Below, one piece after another: positions 6,366 to 16,512 of a DNA stretch of 64,000 nucleotides; the first letter of the stretch is position 1, and each line of letters begins with the position of its first letter. Source of the DNA: Candidatus Onthovicinus excrementipullorum (GTDB taxonomy: Bacteria; Bacillota; Clostridia; Oscillospirales; Acutalibacteraceae); contig DVHG01000025.1 of NCBI GenBank assembly GCA_018712345.1, forward strand, positions 62,001 to 126,000, given 5' to 3'. Both the position numbers and the translations under genes were made by a program. Below the pieces are notes generated by a model, which worked only from the letters and a program-made list of their open reading frames with translations, had not been told where the DNA came from and did not search any database.

Positions 6366-9300
6366 ATGGAACAGGTACAACAGGGCCTTTACAGCCGTGC
6401 ATTTGAACATGATGCCTGCGGGATCGGCGCAGTAATCGATATTAAGGGGCGCAGGAGCCACCGGGTGGTGGATGACGCGCTGAAAATCGTAGAGCACCTG
6501 GAGCACCGCGCGGGGAAGGACGCCACCGGCGAGGTGGGCGACGGCGTGGGGATTATGCTTCAGATCTCCCATCCGTTTTTTGAGCGCGTCGCGCAGGAAA
6601 GCGGGTACTTTCTCGGGAAGGAGCGGGAGTACGGTGTGGGCATGTTTTTCTTCCCGCAGGATATGCTCCTGCGCACACAGGCGCAGAAGATGCTTGAGAT
6701 CATCGCGGAGAAGGAGGGCCTTGAATTCCTGTTTTGGCGGGAGGTGCCGGTGCATCCTGAGATACTGGGTCAGCGGGCGCGCGACTGCATGCCCCAAATC
6801 TACCAGTGCTTTATCAAAAAACCGAAGGATATCCCGGCCGGCATCGCGTTTGACCGCAAGCTGTACGTGGTCCGCCGTGTCTTTGAGCAGAGCGACAGCC
6901 GAACCTATATCGCCTCCCTCTCCAGCAGGACGATCGTCTACAAGGGGATGTTTTTGGTCCGCCAGCTGCGGGAGTTCTATGACGACCTCCAGGATGAATC
7001 GTATCAGTCGGCCATGGCGCTGGTGCACTCCCGCTTTTCCACCAATACGAACCCCAGCTGGCGGCGGGCGCATCCAAACCGCTTCCTGCTCCACAACGGG
7101 GAGATCAATACCATCCGCGGCAATGTAGACCGCATGCTCGCCCGGGAGGAGACGATGACCTCCCCCTTTTTGCAGGAGGATATGGATAAGATCCTGCCCG
7201 TCGTGGATGACAGCGGCTCCGATTCCGCAATCCTGGACAACACGATCGAATTTCTCGTCATGAATGGGATGGAGCTGCCGCAGGCGATGATGATCACCAT
7301 CCCGGAGCCCTGGGAGAGTGAGGACAGCATCAGCCGGGAGAAGAAGGACTTTTACCACTATTATGCCACTATGATGGAGCCGTGGGACGGCCCCGCGTCC
7401 ATCCTGTTTTCGGACGGCGATTATGTCGGCGCCACGCTGGACCGCAACGGCCTGCGCCCCTCCCGGTACTATATCACGGACGATGATACGCTCATCCTTT
7501 CCTCTGAGGTGGGGGTGCTTGATATCCCGCCGGAGAAGATCGTCTCCAAGTCCCGCCTGGAGCCGGGGAAGATGCTGGTAGTGGATATGGTACAGGGCCG
7601 GATCATCTCCGATGAGGAGCTCAAATCCGACTACGCGGGCCGTCAGCCCTACGGCGAGTGGCTGGACAGGAATCTGGTGAATCTCGCGGATCTAAAGGCC
7701 CCAAACCGCAAGGTGGAGACCACCATGCAGGCTGTTCGGGATAAACTGTACAAGGCCTTTGGCTACACGTATGAGGATCTGAAGACGGCGATCCTGCCCA
7801 TGGCGCGGGATGGCGCGGAGCAGACCTCCGCTATGGGGATTGATATCCCGCTCGCCGTGCTGTCCGATAAGCACCAGCCCCTGTTCAATTACTTTAAGCA
7901 GAGCTTTGCCCAGGTGACCAACCCGCCGATCGACGCGATCCGCGAGCACATCGTCACCAGCACCACCGTATATGCCGGTACCAACGGCAACCTACTCCAG
8001 GAGCGCGCAGAGAACTGCGCGGTTTTACAGATCGACAATCCCATCCTCACGAGTGTGGAGCTGTTGAAGATCAAGAATCTGGACCAGAATGGCCTGAAGA
8101 CTGCTGTTGTCTCCCTGCTCTACTACCAGAACACGCCGGTCAAACGGGCGCTCGACCGCCTCTTTGTTCAGGTGGATAAGGCGTATAAAAACGGGGCGAA
8201 CATCATTGTCCTGTCCGATCGCGGCGTGGATGAGAACCATGTGGCTATCCCGTCCCTGCTGGCTGTCTCGGCCATTGAGCAGCACCTGATCCGCACCAAA
8301 AAGCGCACCGCCGTCTCCATCATTCTGGAGAGCGGGGAGCCGCGTGATGTGCACCACTTTGCCACGCTGCTCGGCTACGGCGCCATCGCCATCAACCCCT
8401 ATCTGGCACATGAGGCCATCGGCGAGCTGATCGAAAACAACATGCTCGACAAGGACCTGTATGAAGCGGTGGAGGATTATAACCGGGCGGTCCTCGGCGG
8501 CGTGGTCAAGATCGCCTCCAAGATGGGGATCTCCACCCTGCAGTCCTATCAGTCCGCTCAGATCTTTGAGGCCGTGGGCATTAAAAAATCCGTCATTGAC
8601 GCCTACTTTACCAACACGGTCAGCCGGGTGGAGGGCATCGGTCTGGAGGAGATCGATCAGGATATCCACGTGCGCCACGCGCACGCCTTTGATCCGCTGG
8701 GGCTGGGGGTGGATACCACGCTCGATTCCTCCGGCAGCCACAACCTGCGCAGCGGCCGGGATAAGGATGATCACCTCTACTCTCCGCAGGTCATCATCGC
8801 CCTTCAGGAGGCGACGCGCAGCGGGGATTATGAAAAGTTCAAGGCGTATACCGCCCTGGTGGACGATGAGACGCGCCCACACACCCTGCGCGGTCTGCTG
8901 GACTTTGTCTTTGATGAAAACGGCGGGATCCCGCTTGACGAGGTCGAGCCGGCGGACAGCATCGTCCGGCGGTTCAAGACGGGCGCCATGTCCTATGGCT
9001 CCATCTCCGAGGAGGCGCACAAGTGCATGGCGGAGGCCATGAACCGCATCGGCGGCAAGTCGAATTCCGGCGAGGGCGGGGAGAATCCGGACCGTCTCTC
9101 CTCACCCGTCTATTGCAGCGCGATCAAGCAGGTGGCCTCCGGCCGCTTCGGCGTCACGAGCGAATACCTGATCTCCGCCAAAGAGATCCAGATCAAGATG
9201 GCGCAGGGGGCCAAGCCGGGCGAGGGCGGCCATCTGCCGGGGAACAAGGTGTACCCCTGGATCGCCAAAACGCGCTATTCCACGCCGGGTGTCTCTCTGA

Positions 9301-10889
9301 TCTCCCCGCCGCCGCACCACGATATCTATTCAATTGAAGACCTGGCCCAGCTGATCTATGATCTGAAAAACGCCAACCGCCACGCGGATATCTCCGTCAA
9401 GCTCGTCTCCGAGGCGGGGGTCGGCACGATCGCCGCAGGCGTCGCCAAGGCCGGGGCCAGCGTAGTGCTCATCTCCGGGTACGACGGCGGTACGGGCGCC
9501 GCGCCGCGCACCTCCATCCACAACGCGGGGATGCCGTGGGAGCTCGGGCTCTCCGAAGCGCATCAGACGCTGATGAAAAACGGCCTGCGCTCTCGCGTGC
9601 GTATTGAGACGGACGGAAAATTGATGAGCGGCCGCGATGTCGCCATTGCGTGCATGCTTGGGGCGGAGGAGTTTGGCTTTGCCACCGCGCCGCTCGTCAC
9701 CATGGGCTGCATGATGATGCGCGTGTGTAATCTGGACACCTGCCCCTTCGGCATCGCCACGCAGAACCCGGAGCTGCGCAAGCGCTTTTCCGGCAAGCCG
9801 GAGTATATCGTCAACTTTATGCACTTTATCGCCGAGGAGCTGCGCGAGATCATGGCAAAACTCGGCGTGCGTACTGTTGACGAGCTCGTCGGGCGCACCG
9901 ATCTGCTCAAACAGCGGGAGAACTCTGCCGCCCCGCGCGGCGCACTGGTGGATCTCTCCCGGATCCTGGCACATCCGTATCAGGGCACCTGCCACTATAC
10001 CCCGGAGGACGCCTATGATTTTGAATTAAAGAAGACGGTGGATGAGCGCATTATCCTGCCCAGGCTCCGCCAGAACCTGATGAGCGGAGAACCCGGGAAG
10101 GTGGAGCTGAAGGTCACCAATACAGACCGCACGGCAGGGACGCTCTTTGGCTCCGAGGTCACAAGGCGCTTTGGCCACACGCTGCAGGAGGACACCTTCC
10201 GCATCGTGTGCCGCGGGGGCGGCGGCCAGTCGTTCGGCGCTTTCCTGCCATCCGGAGTCACCATAGTGCTCACGGGGGACAGTAATGACTACTTCGGCAA
10301 GGGCCTTTCGGGCGGTAAGCTGATCGTCTCCCCGCCGCGCAGAAGCCGGTTCAAAGCGGAGGAGAATATCATCATTGGCAATGTGGCCCTGTACGGCGCC
10401 ACCGGAGGTAAGGCGTTTATCAGCGGTGTTGCGGGCGAGCGGTTCTGCGTGCGCAACTCGGGTGCGCTTGCCGTGGCGGAGGGCGTGGGCGACCACGGCT
10501 GCGAATATATGACCGGCGGCACGGTAGTCATCCTCGGTCGGACGGGCAAGAACTTTGCGGCCGGGATGAGCGGCGGGATCGCCTACGTGCTCGACGCGGA
10601 TCACGACCTGTACCGTAAGGTGAACAAGGGGATGGTCTCCATTGAGAACCTCACGGAGCAGGAGGACATTGAGGCGCTGCGCCGGATCATCACCGAGCAC
10701 TATCAGGCCACATCCTCACAGCTGGCCAAGCGGATCCTGATGGATTTTGACGCCTTTGTGCCGCAGTTTAAAAAGATTGTTCCCGATGACTATAAACGCA
10801 TGCTGGATACCATTTCCGCTCTGGAGCAAGAGGGGAAGGACCATGCCCAGGCCGAGCTGGAAGCGTTCGGCCGGAACACACGCAGATAG
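6366..10889 (+). CDS. gltB: Glutamate synthase large subunit (GOGAT alpha)
   Basis: 1507 residues. Glutamate synthase transfers the amide nitrogen of glutamine to 2-oxoglutarate. The N-terminal class II amidotransferase domain starts after a short propeptide: HDACGIG places the nucleophile at C18. The central and FMN-binding domains follow, with GEGGENPDR, PGEGGHLPG and SGYDGGTGAAPRTS. The [3Fe-4S] ligands are C1115, C1121 and C1126 (MMMRVCNLDTCPFG). The C-terminal GXGXG-type domain has YGATGGKAF and GGTVVILG. ATG follows CGGAGG. It lies downstream of glnN and 12 bases before gltD. Expression probably depends on read-through past the glnN attenuator, because no strong promoter is visible in the 143-base gap. 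Confidence 0.97.
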   Translation: MEQVQQGLYSRAFEHDACGIGAVIDIKGRRSHRVVDDALKIVEHLEHRAGKDATGEVGDGVGIMLQISHPFFERVAQESGYFLGKEREYGVGMFFFPQDMLLRTQAQKMLEIIAEKEGLEFLFWREVPVHPEILGQRARDCMPQIYQCFIKKPKDIPAGIAFDRKLYVVRRVFEQSDSRTYIASLSSRTIVYKGMFLVRQLREFYDDLQDESYQSAMALVHSRFSTNTNPSWRRAHPNRFLLHNGEINTIRGNVDRMLAREETMTSPFLQEDMDKILPVVDDSGSDSAILDNTIEFLVMNGMELPQAMMITIPEPWESEDSISREKKDFYHYYATMMEPWDGPASILFSDGDYVGATLDRNGLRPSRYYITDDDTLILSSEVGVLDIPPEKIVSKSRLEPGKMLVVDMVQGRIISDEELKSDYAGRQPYGEWLDRNLVNLADLKAPNRKVETTMQAVRDKLYKAFGYTYEDLKTAILPMARDGAEQTSAMGIDIPLAVLSDKHQPLFNYFKQSFAQVTNPPIDAIREHIVTSTTVYAGTNGNLLQERAENCAVLQIDNPILTSVELLKIKNLDQNGLKTAVVSLLYYQNTPVKRALDRLFVQVDKAYKNGANIIVLSDRGVDENHVAIPSLLAVSAIEQHLIRTKKRTAVSIILESGEPRDVHHFATLLGYGAIAINPYLAHEAIGELIENNMLDKDLYEAVEDYNRAVLGGVVKIASKMGISTLQSYQSAQIFEAVGIKKSVIDAYFTNTVSRVEGIGLEEIDQDIHVRHAHAFDPLGLGVDTTLDSSGSHNLRSGRDKDDHLYSPQVIIALQEATRSGDYEKFKAYTALVDDETRPHTLRGLLDFVFDENGGIPLDEVEPADSIVRRFKTGAMSYGSISEEAHKCMAEAMNRIGGKSNSGEGGENPDRLSSPVYCSAIKQVASGRFGVTSEYLISAKEIQIKMAQGAKPGEGGHLPGNKVYPWIAKTRYSTPGVSLISPPPHHDIYSIEDLAQLIYDLKNANRHADISVKLVSEAGVGTIAAGVAKAGASVVLISGYDGGTGAAPRTSIHNAGMPWELGLSEAHQTLMKNGLRSRVRIETDGKLMSGRDVAIACMLGAEEFGFATAPLVTMGCMMMRVCNLDTCPFGIATQNPELRKRFSGKPEYIVNFMHFIAEELREIMAKLGVRTVDELVGRTDLLKQRENSAAPRGALVDLSRILAHPYQGTCHYTPEDAYDFELKKTVDERIILPRLRQNLMSGEPGKVELKVTNTDRTAGTLFGSEVTRRFGHTLQEDTFRIVCRGGGGQSFGAFLPSGVTIVLTGDSNDYFGKGLSGGKLIVSPPRRSRFKAEENIIIGNVALYGATGGKAFISGVAGERFCVRNSGALAVAEGVGDHGCEYMTGGTVVILGRTGKNFAAGMSGGIAYVLDADHDLYRKVNKGMVSIENLTEQEDIEALRRIITEHYQATSSQLAKRILMDFDAFVPQFKKIVPDDYKRMLDTISALEQEGKDHAQAELEAFGRNTRR

Positions 10890-10901
10890 GAGGAGACGGA
10901 T

Positions 10902-12374
10902 ATGGGAAAACCAACAGGCTTTTTGGAATACGTGCGGGAGAGCACTCCGGAGCGCGAGCCGCTCGAACGCATCCGTGATTTTGAGGAATTCCACGGCAGG
11001 CTGTCAGAGGAGGAGCGGCGCAGGCAGGGCGCCCGGTGCATGAACTGCGGCGTGCCATTCTGCCAGTCGGGGATGATGCTTCACGGTATGGCCACCGGCT
11101 GCCCGCTGCACAACCTGATTCCGGAGTGGAATGACGAGGTATACCACGGCAATCCCTGGCACGCCCTCTCCCGCCTGCTCAAGACCAATAATTTCCCCGA
11201 GTTTACGGGCCGGGTATGCCCGGCGCTGTGTGAGGTGGCCTGCCTGTGCGGCGTGGGGGACAGCCCTGTCACCATCAAGGAGAATGAGCTGGCCATCGTG
11301 GAGGCGGGTTTTGACCGCGGTTATATCCAGCCGCGGATCCCGGCCGTGCGCACGGAGAAAAAGGTCGCGGTAGTCGGTTCCGGCCCCGCAGGGCTCGCGT
11401 GCGCGGACATGCTCAATCAGCGCGGTCACCATGTGACGATCTATGAAAAGAGCGACCGCGCCGGTGGGCTGCTGATGTACGGCATCCCGAATATGAAGCT
11501 CGATAAATCGGTGGTGGAGCGGCGGCTCCGCCTGATGCGGGAAGAGGGGATCCGCATCCTCACCGGTACGGATGTGGGGCGCGATATCCTGCCCGAAACA
11601 TTGCTCCGGCAGTTTGACGCCGTCGTACTCTGCTGCGGCTCCGAGACGCCGCGCGACATTCAGGCAGAGGGTCGGGAGAATGCCAAGGGGATCTATTTTG
11701 CCGTGGACTTTCTGACTCAAAACACAAAGAGCTATTTGGATTCCGGGCTGCTGGATGGCAATTACGTCAACGCCAACGGGAAAAATGTCGTCATCGTGGG
11801 CGGCGGCGATACGGGCAATGACTGTGTGGGCACGGTGATCCGCCACGGGTGCAAATCGGTCGTCCAGCTGGAGCTGATGCCCAAGGCGCCGGAGGAGCGC
11901 AGCGCCGACAATCCGTGGCCGGAGTACCCGCGCGTGTGCAAGACGGATTACGGCCAGCAGGAGGCCATTGCTGTTTTCGGCCACGATCCGCGCCGGTACA
12001 GCACTACCGTCAACCGGGTGATTACCGATGAGGCGGGGAACGTGACGGAGCTGGAGACGATCGCCATGGCGTATGATAAAAAGGGAAACTATGCCCCTGT
12101 TCAGGGCAGCGAGGAGCGCATTCCCTGTGACCTGCTCCTGATCGCGGCCGGGTTTACGGGCTGCCGAAGCTATGTCTCCGACGCTTTCGGAGTGGAGCGC
12201 ACTCCGAGGGGAACGGTCCAAACCGAGACGGACCAATACGCCACCAGCGTGCCGGGGATCTTTGCGGCCGGTGATGCACGCCGCGGGCAGTCCCTTGTTG
12301 TGTGGGCCATCGCGGAGGGGCGCGCCTGTGCGCGGGAGGTGGACCTCTATCTGGACGGTTACTCCAATATGTAA
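10902..12374 (+). CDS. gltD: Glutamate synthase small subunit (GOGAT beta)
   Basis: 490 residues, a normal GltD length. It passes electrons from NADPH through FAD and iron-sulphur clusters to GltB. Cluster ligands are visible: CMNCGVPFC (46-54) and [12 protein letters not shown] (106-117). The FAD site is GSGPAG (159-164) and the nucleotide site of the second Rossmann fold is GGGDTG (300-305); the C-terminus has [14 protein letters not shown] follows GGAGGAGACGG. It forms an operon with gltB and ends at a strong terminator at 12392. Confidence 0.97.
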   Translation: MGKPTGFLEYVRESTPEREPLERIRDFEEFHGRLSEEERRRQGARCMNCGVPFCQSGMMLHGMATGCPLHNLIPEWNDEVYHGNPWHALSRLLKTNNFPEFTGRVCPALCEVACLCGVGDSPVTIKENELAIVEAGFDRGYIQPRIPAVRTEKKVAVVGSGPAGLACADMLNQRGHHVTIYEKSDRAGGLLMYGIPNMKLDKSVVERRLRLMREEGIRILTGTDVGRDILPETLLRQFDAVVLCCGSETPRDIQAEGRENAKGIYFAVDFLTQNTKSYLDSGLLDGNYVNANGKNVVIVGGGDTGNDCVGTVIRHGCKSVVQLELMPKAPEERSADNPWPEYPRVCKTDYGQQEAIAVFGHDPRRYSTTVNRVITDEAGNVTELETIAMAYDKKGNYAPVQGSEERIPCDLLLIAAGFTGCRSYVSDAFGVERTPRGTVQTETDQYATSVPGIFAAGDARRGQSLVVWAIAEGRACAREVDLYLDGYSNM

Positions 12375-12391
12375 TATCAGATCTTTTTACT

Positions 12392-12420
12392 GGGGCGGCA
12401 TCCTGTGCCGCCCCTTTTCT
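12392..12420 (+). terminator. Terminator of the glnN-gltBD unit
   Basis: GGGGCGGCA (12392-12400), loop TCCTG, TGCCGCCCC (12406-12414), then TTTTCTGTTG. It is 17 bases after the gltD stop. Confidence 0.88.
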
Positions 12421-12625
12421 GTTGTTATAGATGGATTGTATCATACCGTTTTTGGCCTGTAGCACTGTCCTGTGTGCCCGGCTGCGGCGTGCGAGTTGTA
12501 TTTACCTGCGGTTTATGATAAACTTTTACTACAGAGAGAATTATCTCTGCAGAAGAAATGCAGCGGTATTCTTCCTGATTTCACACCAATCAAATTGAGA
12601 ACAGCTGATGAAGGAGGTGTCTGCT

Positions 12626-13111
12626 ATGGAACCGCTTTACCAGACACATGTGGAGCTGACAATGGAGGAGTATAAACGATATCATAACGCACTGCGCGGG
12701 CGGCAGTTGATTGCCTTAGTTTTGGTCGCTGAGGTGCTGTTTCTCCTGCTGGGCTTGATTTATCAGGACTGGATTGCGTGGGTGATTCTGTTTATCGCCA
12801 TGGTGCTGCTCCCGCTGATCCTGAAATATTCGCTCAACCGGCAGCTCCTCGGGGAATACCGCTCCAATCAGTTCCAGCGTGGGCAGCGATCGGAGATTTT
12901 CTTTTACCCGGATCATTTGGAAAAGAGGGCGGTGTCCAGCATTCTTCAGGTTCAGTACCGCCAGATCTACAGAATTGTTGAGACAAAGACGAATTTTTAC
13001 ATTATGCTTTCCCGCAATCAGGGGATCATTATTGTAAAGGCGAATTGCTTGCCGGAGCTGATCGGATTTCTCACCCAATTAAAAAACACCGTAAAGGAAC
13101 AGAGATTATGA
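12626..13111 (+). CDS. YcxB-like membrane protein
   Basis: 161 residues. After a soluble N-terminus (MEPLYQTHVELTMEEYKRY) come two hydrophobic helices (about 25-45 and 49-66), then a strand-rich cytoplasmic domain ending in FLTQLKN, as in YcxB-like proteins of Firmicutes. The family's function is not established. ATG at 12626 is preferred because AAGGAGGTG lies at 12610-12618; a start at 12608 would contain that ribosome site. The stop overlaps the start of the next gene (ATGA), so translation is coupled to the methyltransferase. Confidence 0.75.
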   Translation: MEPLYQTHVELTMEEYKRYHNALRGRQLIALVLVAEVLFLLLGLIYQDWIAWVILFIAMVLLPLILKYSLNRQLLGEYRSNQFQRGQRSEIFFYPDHLEKRAVSSILQVQYRQIYRIVETKTNFYIMLSRNQGIIIVKANCLPELIGFLTQLKNTVKEQRL

Positions 13112-14340
13112 AACAGACACGGAACTATCCGATTTGCGTAATATCCGAAAAGGGGGAGCGCGCCCTGCGTATGGGACACCCGTGGGTCTATGAGGCGGAG
13201 GTCCGCAGCTTGACACCGGAGACGGAGAACGGCGCGTTGGTGGACATCGTCAGCAGTAAAGGCAGATACCTTGGCACTGGGTTTCTGAGCACACACTCCA
13301 AAATCCGGGTGCGGCTGATCTCCCGCAACGCAAATGACAAGTTTGACGCATCTTTTTGGGAGCGGCGCATCCGCTACGCATGGGCGTACCGCAAGACGGT
13401 GATGGATGCGGAGGATCTCGACTGCTGCCGGATCATTTTTGGGGAGGCGGATGAATTCCCCGGCCTGACGGTCGACCGGTTTCATGATATCCTTGTCACG
13501 CAGACGCTATCGTTCGGCATGGAGCAGCTCAAGCCGGTGATCTTCCCACTGCTGAGCAAGGTCCTCCGGGAGGATGGTCAGACCATCCGCGGCATCTATG
13601 AGCGCAACGATGTCGCCATCCGGAAGCTGGAGGGGCTGGAGGAGTACAAGGGGTTTTATGACCTGCCGGGGGAGGAGCGGCCCTCCCGGACCGTGACGCG
13701 GATCACGGAAAACGGCGTCAAATACCGGGTGGATTTTGAAAACGGGCAGAAGACGGGCTTTTTCCTCGATCAAAAGTATAACCGACGCGCCGTCGCCCGG
13801 ATCGCACGCGGCAAGCGTGTGCTGGACTGCTTTACGCATACGGGATCCTTTGCGCTCAACGCGGCGCTCGGCGGGGCTGAGCATGTGCACGCGGTTGATA
13901 TCTCGGAGTCGGCCGTCCAGCTCGCGCGGGAGAATGCGCAGCTCAACGGCCTGGAGGGGAAGATGGATTTTACCGCCGCCAATGTTTTTGACCTGCTGCC
14001 AGAGCTGGAACGCGCCGGGAAGCGCGACTATGATTTCATCATCCTTGATCCGCCCGCCTTCACCAAGAGCCGCCGAACTATGGACGGCGCCTACCGTGGA
14101 TATAAGGAGATCAACATGCGCGCCATGAAGCTGCTCCCGCGCGGGGGTTACCTGGCCACATGCTCCTGCTCGCACTTTATGCCGGAGGAACAGTTTGTCA
14201 AAATGCTCTTTTCCGCCGCCCGGGACGCTCAGGTGGAGCTCAAGCAGATCGAAGCGCGCCAGCAGTCGCCCGACCACCCCATCCTCTGGAACGTCCCGGA
14301 GACGAATTATTTAAAGTTTTACCTGTTTCAGGTGGTGTGA
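13108..14340 (+). CDS. RlmI-like class I rRNA methyltransferase (PUA plus SAM domain)
   Basis: 410 residues. The N-terminal PUA domain has the typical RALRMGHPWVYEAEV (about 18-32). A middle linking domain carries YERNDVAIRKLEG and GFFLDQKYNRR. The SAM-binding Rossmann domain has VLDCFTHTGSFAL and the NPPY-like catalytic motif as LDPPAFTKS. Family members such as RlmI methylate a cytosine (C1962) of 23S rRNA; the exact target here is inferred. CSCSHFM near the C-terminus is typical. The start at 13108 overlaps the previous stop by four bases (ATGA) and has AAAGGA upstream. Followed by a bidirectional terminator. Confidence 0.9.
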   Translation: MKQTRNYPICVISEKGERALRMGHPWVYEAEVRSLTPETENGALVDIVSSKGRYLGTGFLSTHSKIRVRLISRNANDKFDASFWERRIRYAWAYRKTVMDAEDLDCCRIIFGEADEFPGLTVDRFHDILVTQTLSFGMEQLKPVIFPLLSKVLREDGQTIRGIYERNDVAIRKLEGLEEYKGFYDLPGEERPSRTVTRITENGVKYRVDFENGQKTGFFLDQKYNRRAVARIARGKRVLDCFTHTGSFALNAALGGAEHVHAVDISESAVQLARENAQLNGLEGKMDFTAANVFDLLPELERAGKRDYDFIILDPPAFTKSRRTMDGAYRGYKEINMRAMKLLPRGGYLATCSCSHFMPEEQFVKMLFSAARDAQVELKQIEARQQSPDHPILWNVPETNYLKFYLFQVV

Positions 14341-14444
14341 AATCTATGTAATCAAAACCACACATTTAACGCATATGGTAAAAAGATAGTAGATACAAGG
14401 AGCCGTGTTTGCTGTTTTTTTCGTCTAAAGAGAGGATTGTTAGC

Positions 14445-14503
14445 ACACAAAATCAACAGCGTCCCACCGTCAATTTGGCGAAAAGGACGCTGTTTTTGTG
14501 TGT
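14445..14503. terminator. Bidirectional terminator between convergent genes
   Basis: ACAGCGTCC (14456-14464) pairs with GGACGCTGT (14485-14493), with ACACAAAA/TTTTTGTGT flanks giving T tracts on both strands. It lies between the methyltransferase (plus) and the YbjN-like gene (minus). 14341-14440 shows no other feature. Confidence 0.8.
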
Positions 14504-14534
14504 AATATATTTAAAATCGTATTGATGCCCGAAT

Positions 14535-14954
14535 CTATGCCCAAAGCGCTTTCATGATTCGCGGATAACATTCATCTACGATATTCACGGTCCGGAACAT
14601 TATCGCTGCAGAAATCAAATCAGCCGTTTCCACTGTGACCGTTGCATCATAAGCAGCTGTGACCTCTTTGTTCTCATCCAAGTAAAAACGAAGCCAACGA
14701 TACTCGGCCATAAGGTCATTACAAACCTTGAGCACATCAGCTGTCCTGTTCTCCGGAACCTTTACAATAGAAAAAACTCGCAACGCAAAGTCTTCTGTCT
14801 CCTTGCTAAAAAAGAATTGCATAACAATTGATCCCAAATTGTCTCCTGTATATTTTACACATACCCAATCGGCTTGACCTTCACGCTCTTGTGCCTCATA
14901 CTTTATCTGTTCCTTATCCATATATTGTAAAAATTTTTTGGTTGTCTCCTGCAT
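14535..14954 (-). CDS. YbjN-domain-like small protein
   Basis: 139 residues, soluble, no signal peptide. The alternating strand/helix pattern (KFLQYMDKEQIKY, IVMQFFFSKETEDFALRVF, VLKVCNDLMAEYRWLRFYLDE, ADLISAAIMFRTVNIVDECYPRIMKA, each part of the predicted fold) matches YbjN / type III chaperone-like domains that occur widely in bacteria. The role of such single-domain proteins is not known. ATG has GAAAGGGGAT upstream. It is followed on the same strand by a hairpin terminator-free gap to the bidirectional terminator. It may be cotranscribed with the two genes upstream, but a terminator lies between them. Confidence 0.6.
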   Translation of the reverse strand: MQETTKKFLQYMDKEQIKYEAQEREGQADWVCVKYTGDNLGSIVMQFFFSKETEDFALRVFSIVKVPENRTADVLKVCNDLMAEYRWLRFYLDENKEVTAAYDATVTVETADLISAAIMFRTVNIVDECYPRIMKALWA

Positions 14955-14975
14955 AAAAATCCCCTTTCAAAAACT

Positions 14976-15024
14976 AAAAATGGGGCAGTTCTGTGTAAAA
15001 GTCCCGAACTGCCCCTTGTTTTTT
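14976..15024. terminator. Terminator after the Cys-rich mini-protein gene
   Basis: GGGGCAGTTC (14982-14991) and GAACTGCCCC (15006-15015) form a ten-base-pair stem. On the minus strand it is followed by ATTTTTAG, on the plus strand by TTGTTTTTT. Confidence 0.8.
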
Positions 15025-15061
15025 AACGACGCAAAACGAGCACGCTCTCCGATGCGAAAGG

Positions 15062-15232
15062 TTATGCCTTATCCTTCCAAATCGGGCACTTGCGGTATTC
15101 CTCGCCGTAATCCGGATTGCAGACGTATTTGACCTCACTGCTGCTGCGATCCATGACTTTGTTCGGGCAAAGGTCGCATTTGTACTGGTCGTAGGCACTA
15201 CCCAAGTAGACGAGATGCGGGCATCTGGCCAT
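15062..15232 (-). CDS. Cys-rich mini-protein, probable metal-binding
   Basis: 56 residues starting MARCPHLVY. Five cysteines are visible, including a CDLCPNK knuckle and two later single cysteines (YVCNPDYG, KCPIW), suggesting a small zinc-ribbon-like or cluster-binding fold. The family is not recognised. The start at 15232 is chosen because AAAGGAGGTG ends seven bases upstream; a longer frame from 15253 would run through that site. It lies 39 bases after the TPR/CFI-box gene, on the same strand, so they are probably cotranscribed. Confidence 0.7.
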   Translation of the reverse strand: MARCPHLVYLGSAYDQYKCDLCPNKVMDRSSSEVKYVCNPDYGEEYRKCPIWKDKA

Positions 15233-15271
15233 GTTGTTCACCTCCTTTGGCAAAACTAAGCGCTTTATCCG

Positions 15272-16387
15272 TTACGGCCGGACTTCCGGATCACGGTAGG
15301 CGTCGCTGGAAATCCCATGCCGGTTGAGATAGCAGACCAGGGGATTGAGCAGGCTGCGGAACAATGTGTTAAACCAGACGGTGTGCCCGAATTTTTTGAC
15401 CATTGTCGGGCTGATTGCGTAATACGTTTTCACGAATGCCCGTCCAAGCGGATGCGCCAGCAAAAGTTCGTCCCGGAAGCGCCGCAGGGACCACACGGGC
15501 GGGCAGTCGTAAGAGCCATACACACAGGTGGCAATATAGCATCCGCCCTGTTTTTTCTGGGACGGTTGAATCGCGGCGCGGAGATCGTGGCACATCGCGG
15601 TGATGTCGGGAACACTGTAACTGCCGTTATTGCTCCAAAACTCTGCATGCTCCGACAGCTCGTGCTCGGCCTTGTCGAGGTAGTCGATGGCCTTGGCGTG
15701 ATCCTTCGGGATGGATACTTCGGCGTCCTCTTTGGTGTAAAACTCCGCCATAAGCGTCAGGGCGATCGGGTCGTTGCGCTGCTGAATCGCCTCCACACAC
15801 ATCTGGCCGCATTCGGCCCTGTCCCCGGGGTTGATGCCATAGGACAACTCGACCAGCAGAATGCTTTCGGCGTTCAGATTTGAGCCGCCGGTTGCCGCGA
15901 TCGCCTTTTTCAAATAGGCAATATTTTGGCGGTGATGGTCACGGTATGCCTCCGATCCCTCCGGCACGCCGTCCCGCAGCTTTCTGTAGGTCGTCGCGAT
16001 TTTCTGATAGGCGTCGGCAGTTTGTGTTTTCAGCATGGCATTTTGCGCAGCTCGTTCGTACAGGACGATGGCCAGATGAAAATTCGGTTGAAAATAGTAG
16101 CCCTCGCGATAGGCATCGCCCAGGAAGAGGAGGGCACCATAACAATCTTTGTTGGCGGACAGCTGCATATATTCGATGGCCTGTTGGGGCTGGTCATTTT
16201 GAAAGAAATATATACCGATATCGTAAGCGGCTCCTTCGTCACCTAAAGTATCGGCGCAGTATTTGCAGCAATCAAACCAATCCTTAGTATTACCTTCTTC
16301 TTTGAAGCGCTCTGCGGCTTGAATCAGGGTGGTGAGGGGATCTTGAAAACTGGATGCAATCAGACGTTCAATCTCTGCGACGGTCAT
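15272..16387 (-). CDS. TPR/Sel1-like repeat protein with CFI-box C-terminal domain
   Basis: 371 residues. Residues about 1-250 are helical TPR/Sel1-like repeats (AAYDIGIYFFQNDQPQQAIEYM, GALLFLGDAYREGYY, AIVLYERAAQNA, AKAIDYLDKAEHELSEHA as short blocks), a protein-binding scaffold. The C-terminus (about 283-345) has the pattern of the 'CFI-box-CTERM' family: CYIATCVYGSYDCP, LRRFRDE, LGRAFVKTYYAISP. Function of that domain is not established. It is translated from ATG with AAAGGAGG upstream and is driven by a strong promoter whose spacer holds an inverted repeat. The divergent XRE gene probably encodes its repressor. Confidence 0.75.
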   Translation of the reverse strand: MTVAEIERLIASSFQDPLTTLIQAAERFKEEGNTKDWFDCCKYCADTLGDEGAAYDIGIYFFQNDQPQQAIEYMQLSANKDCYGALLFLGDAYREGYYFQPNFHLAIVLYERAAQNAMLKTQTADAYQKIATTYRKLRDGVPEGSEAYRDHHRQNIAYLKKAIAATGGSNLNAESILLVELSYGINPGDRAECGQMCVEAIQQRNDPIALTLMAEFYTKEDAEVSIPKDHAKAIDYLDKAEHELSEHAEFWSNNGSYSVPDITAMCHDLRAAIQPSQKKQGGCYIATCVYGSYDCPPVWSLRRFRDELLLAHPLGRAFVKTYYAISPTMVKKFGHTVWFNTLFRSLLNPLVCYLNRHGISSDAYRDPEVRP

Positions 16388-16441
16388 CGCGGCGGCCTCC
16401 TTTTTCCAAAAAGAAAATATTTGAACGGGGTTGCTGTTTTT

Positions 16442-16470
16442 ATTTTACTGCATTTTGCAGTAAATGTCAA
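16442..16470 (-). promoter_or_regulatory. Promoter of the TPR/CFI-box gene with operator in the spacer
   Basis: Minus strand TTGACA (16470-16465), 17-base spacer, TAAAAT (16447-16442). A perfect inverted repeat TTTACTGCA-TTT-TGCAGTAAA (16444-16464) fills the spacer, and a similar half site TTGCGGTAA is at 16480-16488. It is a likely operator for the divergent XRE regulator, which has a TATAAT at 16491-16496. Confidence 0.75.
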
Positions 16471-16512
16471 TACAACAAATTGCGGTAACATATAATAATT
16501 TTGGTGATTCAA

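Noticed and set aside
12472-12675. Possible small gene before the YcxB-like gene
   Set aside because: No ribosome site, and it overlaps the well-supported start at 12626.
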